NCBI RefSeq assembly: GCF_946184425.1
Contig: NZ_CAMHFP010000022.1
Coordinates: forward strand, 1 to 33,155
Direction of reading: 5' to 3'
DNA from: an uncultured Methanobrevibacter sp.
Lineage (GTDB): Archaea > Methanobacteriota > Methanobacteria > Methanobacteriales > Methanobacteriaceae
DNA length: 33,155 nucleotides
Below, in pieces: positions 8,132-18,137 of this stretch. The first letter of the stretch is position 1, and the number at the start of each line of letters is the position of its first letter. Position numbers and translations under genes: made by a program. The notes beneath the pieces were generated by a model. That model worked only from the letters and a program-made list of their open reading frames with translations. It was not told the origin of the DNA and did not search any database.

Positions 8132-8721
8132 GACTTGGAGTTTTATGGAATAAATTAGCAGACCCAAAAAATATTCCTCGTCTTTTTGCATTCAGTTTGG
8201 GTATAATTTTAATCGTCGGTCTTATTGTACCTATGGCGTTAAATCCAGATCAATTATATACTAGGCCGGCTCCACAGGTTCAGGTGGATGAAGGTTTGGC
8301 TATTGCTCCTTATGATAGGGGTGGTGAAGTTTTAAAAGCACCTGGTATTATTAACCCTCAATATCCTGAAAATGCTGCTGAATTAGGTATGATTACAGGA
8401 TACATGTCTCCTTTGGCACAATGGATATCATCAGTATCTCCGTACTTCGGAACATCAATTTATTCATCTCCCGGTGGACTTGTAGATGAAATTTTGTATT
8501 ATACAAGAGGTTTCGATACAATTTTGGAATCCAGCATTTTGATGATGTCATTCATCATTGCTTCATGGCTTTCCATTAATTATACCATGAACCGCAAAAA
8601 TGATGAAAAAGAGATTAAGGCAGATGTTAAAAAAGCTATTAATGACTCTACTCAAGTTGCTAATGAAGTAAAAGCGAATGATGTTAAAGCCAGATCAAAA
8701 CAATTGAGGAGGGATAACTGA
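8128..8721 (+). CDS. ehaF: Energy-converting hydrogenase A subunit F
   Basis: A 197-residue subunit with one hydrophobic segment at about residues 17-38, a roughly 90-residue polar domain (containing [20 protein letters not shown] and [17 protein letters not shown]), a second hydrophobic segment at about 137-155, and a lysine-rich tail. The two-span topology would place the central domain outside the cell and both ends inside. I recall this as DUF2106. It overlaps ehaE by 4 bases, and its TGA shares one base with the ehaG ATG. Confidence 0.82.
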   Translation: MRLGVLWNKLADPKNIPRLFAFSLGIILIVGLIVPMALNPDQLYTRPAPQVQVDEGLAIAPYDRGGEVLKAPGIINPQYPENAAELGMITGYMSPLAQWISSVSPYFGTSIYSSPGGLVDEILYYTRGFDTILESSILMMSFIIASWLSINYTMNRKNDEKEIKADVKKAINDSTQVANEVKANDVKARSKQLRRDN

Positions 8722-9416
8722 TGGTTATGATACCTCCATACGTTCCTGAAGCATTTTTAACAATGTATCTGCCGGCTATTTATGCAGGTTTGATTGTAGG
8801 ATTCATTGGAACAATGGCCATAGCAATGAAAAGGGAAGAGATTCATATTCTTATCCTTACTGATTTGGTGGGACTTGCTATGATATTTGTTGTATCTGCC
8901 GTTGGAACAGACCTTGCAGAAGCTTTAATCTTACCGGGGCTGGTTGTAGAATTGGCTGAAACTTTGGCGATTTCTGAAATTTTAATTACTCGTGAAATGC
9001 GTAAGATAGAACAAGATCCAAGAAGAAACTTATCCAAATCTTCTTCAATATTCCCTCAGCCATTTTCCTTAAACATGGAAATAATGACCACAGCACCTAA
9101 TTTCATTGCTTTGGTTTTAATTGGTTATGGAATATTCTTGACTGGTTTTACTGGAGGGGCAGTAGCTGGTGGTGGAATTGTTTTATATGCATTGTCTAAA
9201 AAAGCAAGGGGGCTTCCGGTTTTAATATTGGATGGTATAGCTGGAGTTTCCGGTATAGCATGGTGTCTGTGGATAATAGGATTTTTATTATTCTTTGTAG
9301 CACCTCAATACTGGTTATTAAGTTTATTCCTTGCAGCATGTGGTTTATTATTAAAAGTAGCTTCCAAAGTAGGCTTAATAGGTCTGCTTATGAGAGAGGA
9401 TATTGATAAGGAGTAG
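8721..9416 (+). CDS. ehaG: Energy-converting hydrogenase A subunit G
   Basis: A 231-residue integral membrane protein with about six hydrophobic segments. An acidic/charged stretch in the first half (GTDLAEALILPGLVVELAET) includes membrane-embedded acidic residues of the kind used in ion translocation. A cytoplasmic loop with REMRKIEQDPRRN separates it from the Gly-rich second half. I recall this as DUF2105. The ATG at 8721 has GGAGGG seven bases upstream; a second ATG at 8727 is possible. Confidence 0.82.
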   Translation: MVMIPPYVPEAFLTMYLPAIYAGLIVGFIGTMAIAMKREEIHILILTDLVGLAMIFVVSAVGTDLAEALILPGLVVELAETLAISEILITREMRKIEQDPRRNLSKSSSIFPQPFSLNMEIMTTAPNFIALVLIGYGIFLTGFTGGAVAGGGIVLYALSKKARGLPVLILDGIAGVSGIAWCLWIIGFLLFFVAPQYWLLSLFLAACGLLLKVASKVGLIGLLMREDIDKE

Positions 9417-9425
9417 GTGATGGTA

Positions 9426-10097
9426 ATGGATTTTGTTACACTTGGCGGAAATTTACTTGGAACAATTCCACTTGGAGATATAGTATTATATATTACACCA
9501 TTTAACTTGTTCCTTTTTGCAGTTTTACTTGGATTTACTGTATTGATTGCATTAAGTAAACCTGAAACTCAAATTGAAGCCACTATGCATAAATTAAATA
9601 ATACTGAAGTAAAAGTAGGTCCGAAAGAATTTAAACAAAGAAGATTTTTATCTATTATCTGCGGTATTGCATCTGCAGGAGCAATGATTACTGGAGATTT
9701 ATTTAACTTCACATTATTCATGGCTTTGGTTGGTATTTTAAATATTGGTATTGTATCAGCTGTAAAACAGACTACTGTACTGAATTCAGCATTCAATTAC
9801 GGTTTGATTGCTATGATGTGCAGTTTGCCTTTATTCGGTGGTGCATCAATTATATTGGCATCCACAGGCACTTTATCTCTTGCAGTATTGTCTCAAATGC
9901 CTGCAAGTCCGATGGTTGTATTCGGTGCAATACTGATGCTGATAGGTATTTTGGGTGAAAGTGGAGTTGCACCATTTTTCGCAAGTAAGGCAGAGATGTT
10001 TCGGACTGCTGGTTCTCCGTTTATAGTAATCATTCACTTAAGTTCATTGTTTATTATTGTAAGAGCTGTCGAAATATTGTTATTGGTATTGTGGTAA
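9426..10097 (+). CDS. ehaH: Energy-converting hydrogenase A subunit H (antiporter-like)
   Basis: One of the two conserved membrane subunits, related to NuoL/M/N and Mrp antiporter proteins but only 223 residues, about half the usual length. About six or seven spans are visible. Diagnostic stretches are [15 protein letters not shown] and [19 protein letters not shown], which match the conserved helix and lysine-bearing loop of the antiporter family. It should take part in ion translocation that drives ferredoxin reduction. I choose the ATG at 9426 because AGGTGAT (9415-9421) lies four bases upstream; earlier GTG 9417 and ATG 9420 overlap that site. Confidence 0.85.
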   Translation: MDFVTLGGNLLGTIPLGDIVLYITPFNLFLFAVLLGFTVLIALSKPETQIEATMHKLNNTEVKVGPKEFKQRRFLSIICGIASAGAMITGDLFNFTLFMALVGILNIGIVSAVKQTTVLNSAFNYGLIAMMCSLPLFGGASIILASTGTLSLAVLSQMPASPMVVFGAILMLIGILGESGVAPFFASKAEMFRTAGSPFIVIIHLSSLFIIVRAVEILLLVLW

Positions 10098-10106
10098 GTG
10101 GTGAGT

Positions 10107-10322
10107 ATGGATAGTCAAAAAAGTATTTGTATATTATTACTGGTATTATCAACAATAGCTATTCTTGCCTGTCTAGTTATAGACTTCCAAGCTTGGATTG
10201 TTTACACAGTAGCTATATTTGGTATTCCATTATGGATTTTATCTTTAGGTTTATTGACAATGGCTAAACCAAAACCTGAAGATGTTGAAGAAAGGGTGAA
10301 AGAGCCATTTACTGGATATTAG
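10107..10322 (+). CDS. ehaI: Energy-converting hydrogenase A subunit I
   Basis: A small membrane protein of about 71 residues with two hydrophobic segments and a short polar tail (KPKPEDVEERVKEPFTGY). Assigned by its position between ehaH and ehaJ. The start is uncertain: the ATG at 10107 is two bases after GGTGAG, while GTG at 10098 or 10101 would add two or three residues. Confidence 0.78.
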   Translation: MDSQKSICILLLVLSTIAILACLVIDFQAWIVYTVAIFGIPLWILSLGLLTMAKPKPEDVEERVKEPFTGY

Positions 10323-10331
10323 GGTGATATC

Positions 10332-11204
10332 ATGAATTTGATGGCAGAAATATTAATTCAAGTTATTATTGCATTTCTAGCGGGAAGTTTGCTTTTAGGA
10401 TTGCATAGAAAAGTCATGGCCCGTGTTCAAAAACGTCCGGGACCACCTATAGTCCAGCATCTGATACACTCTTTGAAATTTTTCTTTAAAGAAACTGCAA
10501 TTCCGAAAACTGTATCTAAAGTATTTTACATAGGTATTGTATTTATTTTGGCTTTAGTTTGGATTGTGGGTGTTATTGCAGGTCCTGTGGCACATGATTC
10601 TTTGTTAATACTGTTTGGTGTTTATGCAGTTTATAAAATTGTTGAACACAATTCGGGATCCAGTTCAGGATCTCCATACGGTAAATTAAGTTGTGTAAGG
10701 GCTGTACTTTCAGCGGCAACTGAACTTCCGTTATTTGCAGCTATTGTATTTGTTTATCTGGTGACAGGAACAATGAATATCGGCCAAATTATTACTTACC
10801 AGTCAGTCCACGGTCCTTTAATCTTTTCAATTCCACTTGCTGCTTTAATGTTTTTCATGTTAATTATTACCAAATCCCCATACTCTCCGTTCGCAATTAC
10901 AAAGGATAAGGCATTGATTTCTGGATTTGAAACTGAACACTTCGGGTTTTTAAGAGGATTCATGTTATTTTCAGAATCTGTTGCATGGTATGTGATGCTT
11001 TGGGTATTTTTAACAATATTCTTCGGTCCGTTAAATGCTGTAGGATATCTCATTGGAATGATTGTAATCACATTTATTACAGGATTTATTAATGCTACAA
11101 CACCAATTTTAAGTCCTAATCATTCTGTTATGGCTCAAATTACAATAGGGGCAATTTGCTTCTTTGGAACAATCTTAATGATATTTACAGGAGTGGTAGC
11201 ATGA
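10332..11204 (+). CDS. ehaJ: Energy-converting hydrogenase A subunit J (NuoH/EchB-like)
   Basis: The second conserved membrane subunit, 290 residues, homologous to NuoH of complex I and EchB. These anchor the hydrogenase module and line the path from the Fe-S clusters to the membrane arm. [20 protein letters not shown] matches the NuoH loop (RxGPNRVGP...DGLKL), followed by KETAIPKT. A glutamate-bearing helix ([18 protein letters not shown]) corresponds to the conserved charged helix of NuoH. About eight hydrophobic segments are visible. It has GGTGAT upstream and overlaps the ehaK start by 4 bases. Confidence 0.9.
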   Translation: MNLMAEILIQVIIAFLAGSLLLGLHRKVMARVQKRPGPPIVQHLIHSLKFFFKETAIPKTVSKVFYIGIVFILALVWIVGVIAGPVAHDSLLILFGVYAVYKIVEHNSGSSSGSPYGKLSCVRAVLSAATELPLFAAIVFVYLVTGTMNIGQIITYQSVHGPLIFSIPLAALMFFMLIITKSPYSPFAITKDKALISGFETEHFGFLRGFMLFSESVAWYVMLWVFLTIFFGPLNAVGYLIGMIVITFITGFINATTPILSPNHSVMAQITIGAICFFGTILMIFTGVVA

Positions 11205-11455
11205 ACAGTGAAGATGTGATAGTTTATTTGACATCATTAGTTGCTATTGGTATAATAGTTGTTGGTCTTTTAGCAACATTTTTGCACTCGACTACTCTTG
11301 CTCCAATAGTGATTATAGGAATTATCTTAGCAATATTCGTATTGCTTTCAAAAGGTAATTTTTCACATAAAATAGAAAGTATAGAGAAGTTATGTTTTGT
11401 TATAACATTTATAGCAATAATTTGTTCATTCATATTGCTTTATAAACCAATGTAG
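11201..11455 (+). CDS. ehaK: Energy-converting hydrogenase A subunit K
   Basis: An 84-residue membrane protein with three hydrophobic segments and one polar loop ([15 protein letters not shown]). I place the start at the ATG at 11201, which overlaps the ehaJ TGA and is preceded by AGGAG. The longer frame from 11156 lies within ehaJ without a ribosome site. Assigned by position. Confidence 0.8.
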   Translation: MNSEDVIVYLTSLVAIGIIVVGLLATFLHSTTLAPIVIIGIILAIFVLLSKGNFSHKIESIEKLCFVITFIAIICSFILLYKPM

Positions 11456-11463
11456 GAGATATT

Positions 11464-11766
11464 ATGTTAGATTATATGATTTATATACTTGCATTTGCTG
11501 TTGGTTCCATCCTCGGATTGCTTTACAGTTATAAAAAGCATGGGGAGCCGTATGTTGCTGTTAATGAATTTGACATGCCTTCAGCAGCAGTTTCAATTAT
11601 AGGATGGTGTTTGGCATTTAATGCAGGCAATGTTATTTTGCAGGCAATAGGATTTCTCCTCGGAGGTTTGATAATGGGAGAAAGACCGGGATACGGTAGA
11701 AAAGAAACTGCTTTGGGTTTAATTTTGGCGATAGGATTATATGTTTTATTGAAATTGACAGCATGA
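11464..11766 (+). CDS. ehaL: Energy-converting hydrogenase A subunit L
   Basis: A 100-residue membrane protein with about three or four hydrophobic segments. A conserved-looking polar loop (YSYKKHGEPYVAVNEFDMP) follows the first span, and GERPGYGRKETALGL precedes the last. I recall this as DUF2104. AGGAGAT lies upstream of the ATG. It is the last integral membrane subunit before the hydrophilic genes. Confidence 0.82.
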   Translation: MLDYMIYILAFAVGSILGLLYSYKKHGEPYVAVNEFDMPSAAVSIIGWCLAFNAGNVILQAIGFLLGGLIMGERPGYGRKETALGLILAIGLYVLLKLTA

Positions 11767-11775
11767 TGTGATAAC

Positions 11776-12168
11776 ATGGATGATGATGCTAAATTAGAAT
11801 TAATGCAAAAAAGAATAATTAAAAGTTATGCCTGGCAAAGAGATATTATTATTCCTTTTTCAAAAGACTTTGACTGTACTGCTGATGAACTGGAAAAGGT
11901 ATTCTTTGATTTATTGGATTTATCATCTCTTGAAGCATTGCATGCTACATTTGAATCTGCTGAAGACATATGTTTATATCAGAAATTAAATGCTGACTTG
12001 AAACTATGCTGGTTTATTGATACTCTGGAATTGATTCCGAGACAGGATGGTAAGAATCTTAAAATGAAATTAGTAAAGGAAATTAAAAACGGTAAATCTT
12101 ATGAAGATGCCGTTAAAGAGGGTAAATTAGAATTATTCCAATTATTAAAAAAAGAAGCTGAAAGTTAA
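11776..12168 (+). CDS. ehaM: Energy-converting hydrogenase A subunit M
   Basis: A soluble, charged, mainly helical protein of 130 residues without membrane spans or cysteine clusters. I recall the family as DUF1959, found in Eha operons; no catalytic motif is visible, so it may be a structural or assembly subunit on the cytoplasmic side. It is followed by a 37-base gap, the largest between consecutive subunit genes of the hydrogenase. That gap holds a T/A-rich stretch that faintly resembles a TATA box. Confidence 0.82.
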   Translation: MDDDAKLELMQKRIIKSYAWQRDIIIPFSKDFDCTADELEKVFFDLLDLSSLEALHATFESAEDICLYQKLNADLKLCWFIDTLELIPRQDGKNLKMKLVKEIKNGKSYEDAVKEGKLELFQLLKKEAES

Positions 12169-12205
12169 TGTTTATTTATATTATTAAAATAAAAGAGGGA
12201 GTACA

Positions 12206-12655
12206 ATGTTAAATGCGATTAAGGATGCTGTGAGAAAAAGCTCAATTCATGTCTGTATCGTAAATTGTGGTGGATGTAATGGATGCGATGTTGAATGTGT
12301 TGCATTATTATCTCCAAGATACGACTTAGAGCAATATGGTATTTATGTTCACAACAATCCTCGTGAAGCTGATGTTTTATTATTGACTGGAGCTGTTACC
12401 GAACAGTGGGTCACTAATTTAAAGAGAGTATATGATAAAGCTCCTGAACCAAAAATTGCAGTAGCGGTAGGAAACTGTCCTCAATCTGGTGATGTATTCA
12501 ATCAGGAAGGAGGTCATGTGCATGCTCCTGCTTCTGATTTCATTCCGGTTGCGGCAGCTATTCCTGGTTGTCCGCCTAGGCCTAGTGAAATATTAGAAGC
12601 TATTTTGACAGTTGGTCCTCAGGCTATTGCTGATCGTGGGAGGGAACAAGAATGA
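12206..12655 (+). CDS. ehaN: Energy-converting hydrogenase A small subunit
   Basis: The [NiFe]-hydrogenase small subunit (149 residues), which carries the proximal [4Fe-4S] cluster. [11 protein letters not shown] at residues 21-31 holds the CxxC ligands (Cys24, Cys27). [10 protein letters not shown] and [12 protein letters not shown] supply the third and fourth cysteines. The short length is typical of energy-converting hydrogenases, whose small subunits lack the distal cluster domain. It is preceded by GGGAG and overlaps ehaO by 4 bases (ATGA), so both catalytic subunits are made together. Confidence 0.94.
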   Translation: MLNAIKDAVRKSSIHVCIVNCGGCNGCDVECVALLSPRYDLEQYGIYVHNNPREADVLLLTGAVTEQWVTNLKRVYDKAPEPKIAVAVGNCPQSGDVFNQEGGHVHAPASDFIPVAAAIPGCPPRPSEILEAILTVGPQAIADRGREQE

Positions 12656-13776
12656 TAGTGCCTATTGGTCCAATTCATCCTGCTTTAAAGGAACCTATCA
12701 GACTCAAACTTCAAACTGAAGGGGAAAGGGTAGTTAAGGCAGAAATTGAATATGGTTATGTTCACAGAGGTATTGAAAAGATTATTGAAGGACAAACTTG
12801 GCAGAAAGGAATTTATCTTTCAGAACGTGTATGTGGTATCTGTTCATATGAACATACTCAGACTTTTGCAGAAACAATAGAACAGATTTCTGATGTTGAT
12901 GTTCCGCTTAGGGCTCAATTTTTAAGAGTTATCACAAATGAATTAGATAGAATTCAAAGTCATTTGCTTGGAAATTCTACATTTTTCAAATCAATGGATC
13001 ATGAAACATTGTTTATGCATGTTTTGGAATTGAGAGAGTATGCAATGGATTCAATTGAATTGTTAACTGGAAACAGAGTCAATATGGGTTGGAACGTAGT
13101 TGGCGGTGTTCGTATGGATGCTGATGAACGTCATTTCAAGCCAATTTTGGAAAATCTTAAAAAAATTGAAGAAGGATTTGAAAGAACTCGTGCATTGTTT
13201 GCAGAGGGTCCAGCACTTGCTTTGAGATGTAAAGGAATAGGATACATGTCTAAAAAAGAAGCAATTAAGGGAAGGGCGGTAGGTCCTATCGGAAGAGCTT
13301 CTGGTGTAAAAGAAGATTATAGAAAAGGTCACTATACTTATGATGATCATTTTGATTTTAAAGTCATCAGAAGAAAAGAAGGAGACAATTACGCAAGAAC
13401 TTTAACTAGATTTGATGAAATTCCAGAATCAATCAGTCTGGTTAGACAAGCTATTGAAAACATACCTGATGGTGAAATTCGTACTCCTGTTGATTTGAAA
13501 TCAGGTTATGCAATGCGTAAAAATGAAGCTCCTCGTGGAGAAGTTACATATATGATTGAAACTAACGGTAACTTAATTAAAAATATTTCAATCAGAACTC
13601 CAAGTATTGCTAATATGGATTCCTGCGCAAAATATATGATTCGTGATGTTCCTACAGTTGCTGATGCGGTTGCAACTTATGCTACAAGCGATCCGTGTGT
13701 TGCATGTGCTGAAAGAGTGGCCATTACTAATGATGCGGGTAAAACCACAATTAAAAAATGGGATAAGGTGATATAG
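12652..13776 (+). CDS. ehaO: Energy-converting hydrogenase A large subunit
   Basis: The [NiFe]-hydrogenase catalytic subunit, 374 residues, which binds the Ni-Fe centre and splits or forms H2. Both nickel-binding motifs are intact: [10 protein letters not shown] with Cys61, Cys64 and His68, and DPCVACAER with Cys349 and Cys352. About 20 residues follow the second motif; whether they are removed in maturation cannot be told. A tail of the NuoD-related fold is visible throughout ([37 protein letters not shown]). The pair with ehaN and the surrounding membrane genes identify Eha. Confidence 0.95.
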   Translation: MIVPIGPIHPALKEPIRLKLQTEGERVVKAEIEYGYVHRGIEKIIEGQTWQKGIYLSERVCGICSYEHTQTFAETIEQISDVDVPLRAQFLRVITNELDRIQSHLLGNSTFFKSMDHETLFMHVLELREYAMDSIELLTGNRVNMGWNVVGGVRMDADERHFKPILENLKKIEEGFERTRALFAEGPALALRCKGIGYMSKKEAIKGRAVGPIGRASGVKEDYRKGHYTYDDHFDFKVIRRKEGDNYARTLTRFDEIPESISLVRQAIENIPDGEIRTPVDLKSGYAMRKNEAPRGEVTYMIETNGNLIKNISIRTPSIANMDSCAKYMIRDVPTVADAVATYATSDPCVACAERVAITNDAGKTTIKKWDKVI

Positions 13777-13777
13777 G

Positions 13778-14806
13778 ATGTCATCTTTAATGTGGTATAT
13801 TTATGATTTTGCAAGAAAAGCATGGGCTGACGCATTTACCAATGCAAAAACAGAACATGAAATTGTGGAAAAACCTGAACGTTTCAGAGATTTCCCAAAA
13901 GTTAACAAAGAATATTGTATTGGGTGCGGTGCATGTACTGTGTCTTGTCCTTCTCCGAATGCAATAAAGATTGTAAGGGAAAAAGACACCGAGGAGGGTG
14001 AAGGATTAACTTATCCTGTCATTAATCCTGGAGCATGTATCCGTTGTGGTTTTTGTGCTGAAGTTTGTCCGACAGATCCAAAAACATTGGAATGTGGTTT
14101 AAATCATTTGATATTGCCGGAATTCAATATTATTCCATCAAAAAGGCAATATATTGTTGATGATTATTTATGTATTAAATGTAAAAAATGTATGAAAAAA
14201 TGCCCTGTAGATGCAATTGAAGTTGTAAATGACAAACTTCATGTAAATCAACTTAAATGCATCTCCTGTGGGGAATGTTTGGAAGTATGTCCGGTAAACG
14301 GAGCTATGAAAGGAGTATTTGTTGAAAATTTACAAGACCAAAAAGACTTGATTCTTTTGACTGTGAACTATCTTGAAGATTACATAAACAATAAAGAAGA
14401 GGATTTGAGGTCTTTGGAGCAGGATGGTCTTTTGCAGTATGAAGTTCCACTTTCCGAAATATGGGAAAAGGCATTAAAAATTATTCCTGATGAAGAGGTG
14501 TCATTGGAAATTATCACAAATGCCGTAAACAGACTCAAAATCAGAATTATTGATTGGGATGAATCAAAATGTGAAAAATGTCAACTTTGTGTTCCTGAAT
14601 GTCCTACAGGATGTATCACTTTCGATGAGGATAAAGATACAATTGCAAGGGATAAATACAAATGTTTACGTTGTAGTATTTGTTACCAAACTTGTCCATT
14701 TTCAGTAATAAAATATTTCATCGCCAAATTCTCCCTCGAAGACGATGAAATTATTCATACTACTGTAAAGGCATCTAATTTGAATGAGAATATTGTTATG
14801 GAGTGA
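13778..14806 (+). CDS. ehaP: Eha polyferredoxin with six [4Fe-4S] motifs
   Basis: A 342-residue polyferredoxin that should wire the hydrogenase to soluble ferredoxin partners. Six CxxCxxCxxxC motifs can be counted: CIGCGACTVSC, CIRCGFCAEVC, CIKCKKCMKKC, CISCGECLEVC, CEKCQLCVPEC and CLRCSICYQTC. Published descriptions of eha operons list one 6[4Fe-4S] and one 10[4Fe-4S] polyferredoxin, matching this gene and the next. A helical insert of about 90 residues separates motifs four and five. The ribosome site GGTGAT lies at 13766-13771. Only one base separates it from ehaO. Confidence 0.92.
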   Translation: MSSLMWYIYDFARKAWADAFTNAKTEHEIVEKPERFRDFPKVNKEYCIGCGACTVSCPSPNAIKIVREKDTEEGEGLTYPVINPGACIRCGFCAEVCPTDPKTLECGLNHLILPEFNIIPSKRQYIVDDYLCIKCKKCMKKCPVDAIEVVNDKLHVNQLKCISCGECLEVCPVNGAMKGVFVENLQDQKDLILLTVNYLEDYINNKEEDLRSLEQDGLLQYEVPLSEIWEKALKIIPDEEVSLEIITNAVNRLKIRIIDWDESKCEKCQLCVPECPTGCITFDEDKDTIARDKYKCLRCSICYQTCPFSVIKYFIAKFSLEDDEIIHTTVKASNLNENIVME

Positions 14807-14811
14807 GTGTT

Positions 14812-16170
14812 ATGATTGATAGTTATACAAAAACACCGAGACCATTAAGGCATGTTGACGTTGATTATTTGGTTGATCAAACAAAATGCGCCAAATGCAA
14901 AGATAAACCATGTCTCAAGTCATGTCCAATTGATGCGATTTATATGGATGATGATGACGGTCTTGTAAAATTAAAAAGTACATGTTTTGGTTGTGTATTG
15001 TGCCGTAATGCCTGTCCGTTTGATGCAATTTCTCTAGATGTTAAAATGGATCCTCCTTTAAAGGAAAATGTTCCAAACATCAATGTAAAATTATGTAAGG
15101 CATGTGGAGCTTGCGTTCAGGCATGCAAAAACGGTTCTATCCATATTGTCGCTGACGGAAAACAGGAACCTCACAGTGAAATTGATAAGGATACATGTAT
15201 CCGTTGCGGATATTGTTTCAGAGTATGTCCTACTGATGCAATTAAGTATGGTCAGTTACTTCCTAAAACCGTTAAGGGAGGTAAGGCAATTGTTGTCAAT
15301 CAGGATAAATGTATCGGTTGTATGACATGTACTCGGGTATGTCCGTCAATGGGTGCAATTAATGTTGCTAGAACTAACAAATTGCCGTATATTAATCCTG
15401 GATACTGTGCCAGATGTGAAGAATGTATGCATTCATGTCCTTCTACTGCAATCAAGTATTCCTCACGTAAAAAAGCTTATAAGATGTATAGTGAGATTAA
15501 ATCATTCGATATTGTATCAAGTATTATTGATTATGATATGAAAAGATTGTCATTGGATTTAATAAGTTTGAATAAGGTGCTGGAAAAAGTGGGAAAATCA
15601 ATTGCCTTGGAATTCAATGACCAGAAATTTGAAAATTTCATTGAATGCAAAGTAAATGACATGATGGAAAGGGAGCTTAAGATAAGTCTTGATTCAAGTA
15701 TAGAAATAGATAAATTCTCAAAACTCTTTGGTTCTTATTTGATGGATAGGAATATTGAAGTATATGACAATAAATGTATAGCGTGTGGAGATTGTTTTAA
15801 TGTATGTCCTGTTGGGGCAATCGAACTCAACGGTCCAAATCCAATAAAAATTAATGATAATTGTATATACTGTGGTAAATGTGTGGAACAGTGTAAATTT
15901 GATGCAATCGGTGCTTATGATGATTATTTCTACAGTAAAGACACTGATTTGTATTATGCACGGTCTTACCTGCATTATCAAAGAATTGGTGATTTGTCAC
16001 TATCAAGCACTAAATGTCAGGCATGTGCAATTTGTGCTAAAAACTGTCCTACAGGTGCATTGACATTAAATGATGATAAAATTGATTTTGATGGTGAAAA
16101 ATGTATTTACTGCAGAAACTGTGAATCAATTTGTCCACTTGATGCAATAAGGATTGTTAACTTCAGGTGA
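14812..16170 (+). CDS. ehaQ: Eha polyferredoxin with ten [4Fe-4S] motifs
   Basis: A 452-residue polyferredoxin. Ten cysteine motifs are visible: the first is spaced CAKCKDKPCLKSC; the others include CFGCVLCRNAC, CKACGACVQAC, CIRCGYCFRVC, CIGCMTCTRVC, CARCEECMHSC, CIACGDCFNVC, CIYCGKCVEQC, CQACAICAKNC and CIYCRNCESIC. An alpha-helical insert of about 90 residues without cysteines separates motifs six and seven. I choose the ATG at 14812, which has GGAG eight bases upstream; GTG 14803 would add three residues. It is likely a branched or long electron path linking Eha to partner enzymes. Confidence 0.92.
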   Translation: MIDSYTKTPRPLRHVDVDYLVDQTKCAKCKDKPCLKSCPIDAIYMDDDDGLVKLKSTCFGCVLCRNACPFDAISLDVKMDPPLKENVPNINVKLCKACGACVQACKNGSIHIVADGKQEPHSEIDKDTCIRCGYCFRVCPTDAIKYGQLLPKTVKGGKAIVVNQDKCIGCMTCTRVCPSMGAINVARTNKLPYINPGYCARCEECMHSCPSTAIKYSSRKKAYKMYSEIKSFDIVSSIIDYDMKRLSLDLISLNKVLEKVGKSIALEFNDQKFENFIECKVNDMMERELKISLDSSIEIDKFSKLFGSYLMDRNIEVYDNKCIACGDCFNVCPVGAIELNGPNPIKINDNCIYCGKCVEQCKFDAIGAYDDYFYSKDTDLYYARSYLHYQRIGDLSLSSTKCQACAICAKNCPTGALTLNDDKIDFDGEKCIYCRNCESICPLDAIRIVNFR

Positions 16171-16174
16171 TGTG

Positions 16175-17221
16175 ATGTTTGAAAAATCGTTTATTACAGA
16201 TTGTGAAGGTCCATTAACTTTAAATGATAATGCATTTGAAGTATCAGCACATTTCATCGAAAATGGTGATGAATTATTTAAAATTCTTAGTTTGTATGAT
16301 GATTATCTTGTGGATGTTGTAAAAAAAGATAATTATAAAGCGGGCAATACTTTAAAATTGATTCTTCCTTTCTTTGTTTGTGAAAATATTAAAAATTCTG
16401 ATTTGATTGATTTTTCACAAAATAATATTTATGCAGTCAAAGATTCCAAATTCCTATTAAAATACTTGAAGGAATCTATGAATACGTATATAATTAGTAC
16501 AAGTTATGGTCAATATATTGAAGCACTTTCAAATTATATGAATTTCCCGTTTGAGAATACATTTTATACAAAAGTAGATGTAGATGCATTATCTCTAAAT
16601 GATGAAGAAATTAAAATAATCAGTGATTTCAAAGAAAAAATATTGGAAAATCCTAATGATTATGAATTGTTTGACAGGATTTTTTTTGATGAGATACCTC
16701 AGATGGGGATTTATGAAGAAATCAAAAAAATAGATGTTGTTGGCGGTGAAGGTAAACGTCTTGCTATTGATGAGATAATAATGCGCGATGCAATTGACGT
16801 CAATGAGATACTATACATCGGAGACAGCATCACAGATGTTGAGCCATTGGATTTTGCAAGGAAGAATAATGGGATTAGCATTTCATTTAATGGAAATGAG
16901 TATCCTATGAAAGTTGCTGAAATAGCTATTGTTTCTCCAAGTGCAGTTGCAACTTGTGTAATAGCCGATATTTATTGTTGTACTGATAAAAGCAATGTTT
17001 TAAAATTCATTGATGATTATAATAATTCGGGTAGTTTATTGGATTTATTTGATGAGTATAATGTAGATTTGGAAATAAAAAATAAATTTTTTGATGTTTT
17101 TAAGAATGAAAATTATCCTTTGATAAAAATAATTGATGAAAATAACTATGATGATATCCTGAAGGTTAGTAAAGACATGAGAAATAGCATTCGAGGCCAG
17201 GATATTGGAGGATTAGGTTAA
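16175..17221 (+). CDS. ehaR: HAD-superfamily protein, Eha subunit R
   Basis: A 348-residue soluble protein of the HAD (haloacid dehalogenase) phosphohydrolase superfamily. Motif I is ITDCEGPL with Asp9; the usual DxD is DxE here, which I recall as normal for this archaeal group. Motif II-like ISTSY lies near residue 108, and motif III/IV is [10 protein letters not shown] with Asp217 and Asp221. The substrate is unknown. Hydrophilic subunits of the eha operon lack known function; a stable role in the hydrogenase is not proved. I choose the ATG at 16175 because AGGTGA (16165-16170) precedes it; the TTG at 16154 lies within ehaQ. Confidence 0.83.
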   Translation: MFEKSFITDCEGPLTLNDNAFEVSAHFIENGDELFKILSLYDDYLVDVVKKDNYKAGNTLKLILPFFVCENIKNSDLIDFSQNNIYAVKDSKFLLKYLKESMNTYIISTSYGQYIEALSNYMNFPFENTFYTKVDVDALSLNDEEIKIISDFKEKILENPNDYELFDRIFFDEIPQMGIYEEIKKIDVVGGEGKRLAIDEIIMRDAIDVNEILYIGDSITDVEPLDFARKNNGISISFNGNEYPMKVAEIAIVSPSAVATCVIADIYCCTDKSNVLKFIDDYNNSGSLLDLFDEYNVDLEIKNKFFDVFKNENYPLIKIIDENNYDDILKVSKDMRNSIRGQDIGGLG

Positions 17222-17237
17222 GTATAGGTGTATGAAA

Positions 17238-18128
17238 ATGAAGTATTATAAGGTTGAAGATACATTTTTCGAAGCTTTTGAAGGTAAATATGTACGGGCT
17301 TTAATTACAGGACCTACCGAAGAAATTGTAAAAAGGGCAGCTTATGATTCAACTTCTACTCCAAGTGCAGTAATTGGGAGGGTTGAAGGCGGAGTTGAAG
17401 GATTTTTAGATAAAAATCAAACTCCTGATGGAAGATATGGGGCTGTTGTACAATATTGGTTGGGCAGTGATGATATCGAGAAATTTGCGTTTGAACTATC
17501 TTACAGATTAAGACAGGATGTTCTGGTCAAACCGTTTACACGCATATTTGATTACTCAGACTCAGACAGTGATGAATATATTGAAATGATGGACATTGTT
17601 GGCCACTGCGGTGATGGTTATGAATGGATTGTTGAGGAATACGGTAGAAAAATGATTAACGTTCCTATTGCAGTTCCTGATTTTCAAATAGAAGAAAAAT
17701 TTAAAATAAATGATGGAATTATGGGAGGAAACTTCTGGTATTTATGTTCAACTCAGGAAGCAGTACTTGAGGCAGGGGATGCAGTAATAAATGCAATAAT
17801 GGGAGTTGAAGGAGCTACTGCACCATTTGAAATTTGTTCTGCAGCTTCAAAACCTGAAACTAATTTCCCGGAAATTGGACCTACCACAAATCATGTTTAT
17901 TGCCCTTCATTAAAGGAATCTTTAGGCGAGGAGTCTAAAGTTCCTGAAGGAGTTAATTATATTCCTGAGATTGTAGTCAATGCAATTGATGAGGAAGCTA
18001 TGAACAAAGCCATTAAGGCAGGAATTGACGCTGCTTTGGAATTTGATGGTGTAATTAGAATATCTGCAGGTAATTTTGATGGAAAACTTGGAGATAAGAA
18101 TATAAATTTATTAGATATCTTAAAGTAA
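17238..18128 (+). CDS. Formylmethanofuran:H4MPT formyltransferase-like protein
   Basis: A 296-residue paralogue of Ftr, which moves the formyl group from methanofuran to tetrahydromethanopterin in methanogenesis. The length equals that of authentic Ftr. Shared features are [20 protein letters not shown] at the N-terminus, [38 protein letters not shown], and [20 protein letters not shown] near the C-terminus, followed by [11 protein letters not shown]. Fit to Ftr is good but not complete, and the catalytic status of such eha-linked paralogues is not known to me. It may be a subunit or may channel formyl groups near Eha. ATG 17238 is preferred to 17232, since AGGTG lies seven bases before it. 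Some authors call the eha-linked hydrophilic genes after ehaR ehaS or ehaT; I leave the symbol blank. Confidence 0.87.
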   Translation: MKYYKVEDTFFEAFEGKYVRALITGPTEEIVKRAAYDSTSTPSAVIGRVEGGVEGFLDKNQTPDGRYGAVVQYWLGSDDIEKFAFELSYRLRQDVLVKPFTRIFDYSDSDSDEYIEMMDIVGHCGDGYEWIVEEYGRKMINVPIAVPDFQIEEKFKINDGIMGGNFWYLCSTQEAVLEAGDAVINAIMGVEGATAPFEICSAASKPETNFPEIGPTTNHVYCPSLKESLGEESKVPEGVNYIPEIVVNAIDEEAMNKAIKAGIDAALEFDGVIRISAGNFDGKLGDKNINLLDILK

Positions 18129-18137
18129 GGTTTTAAA

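Noticed and set aside
13063-13350. Antisense open frame within ehaO
   Set aside because: It lies opposite a conserved catalytic gene and reads as low-complexity Phe/Ser sequence.
6469-17221. Assignment as the ehb operon rather than eha
   Set aside because: Two polyferredoxins with six and ten cluster motifs, followed by HAD, Ftr-like and ribokinase-like genes, match the published composition of eha. Ehb has a 2[4Fe-4S] ferredoxin and a single larger polyferredoxin.
16175-17221. Loss of the second catalytic Asp in the HAD motif (DxE instead of DxD) as inactivation
   Set aside because: I recall DCEGP as the normal form in this archaeal family, so it is not a sign of decay.
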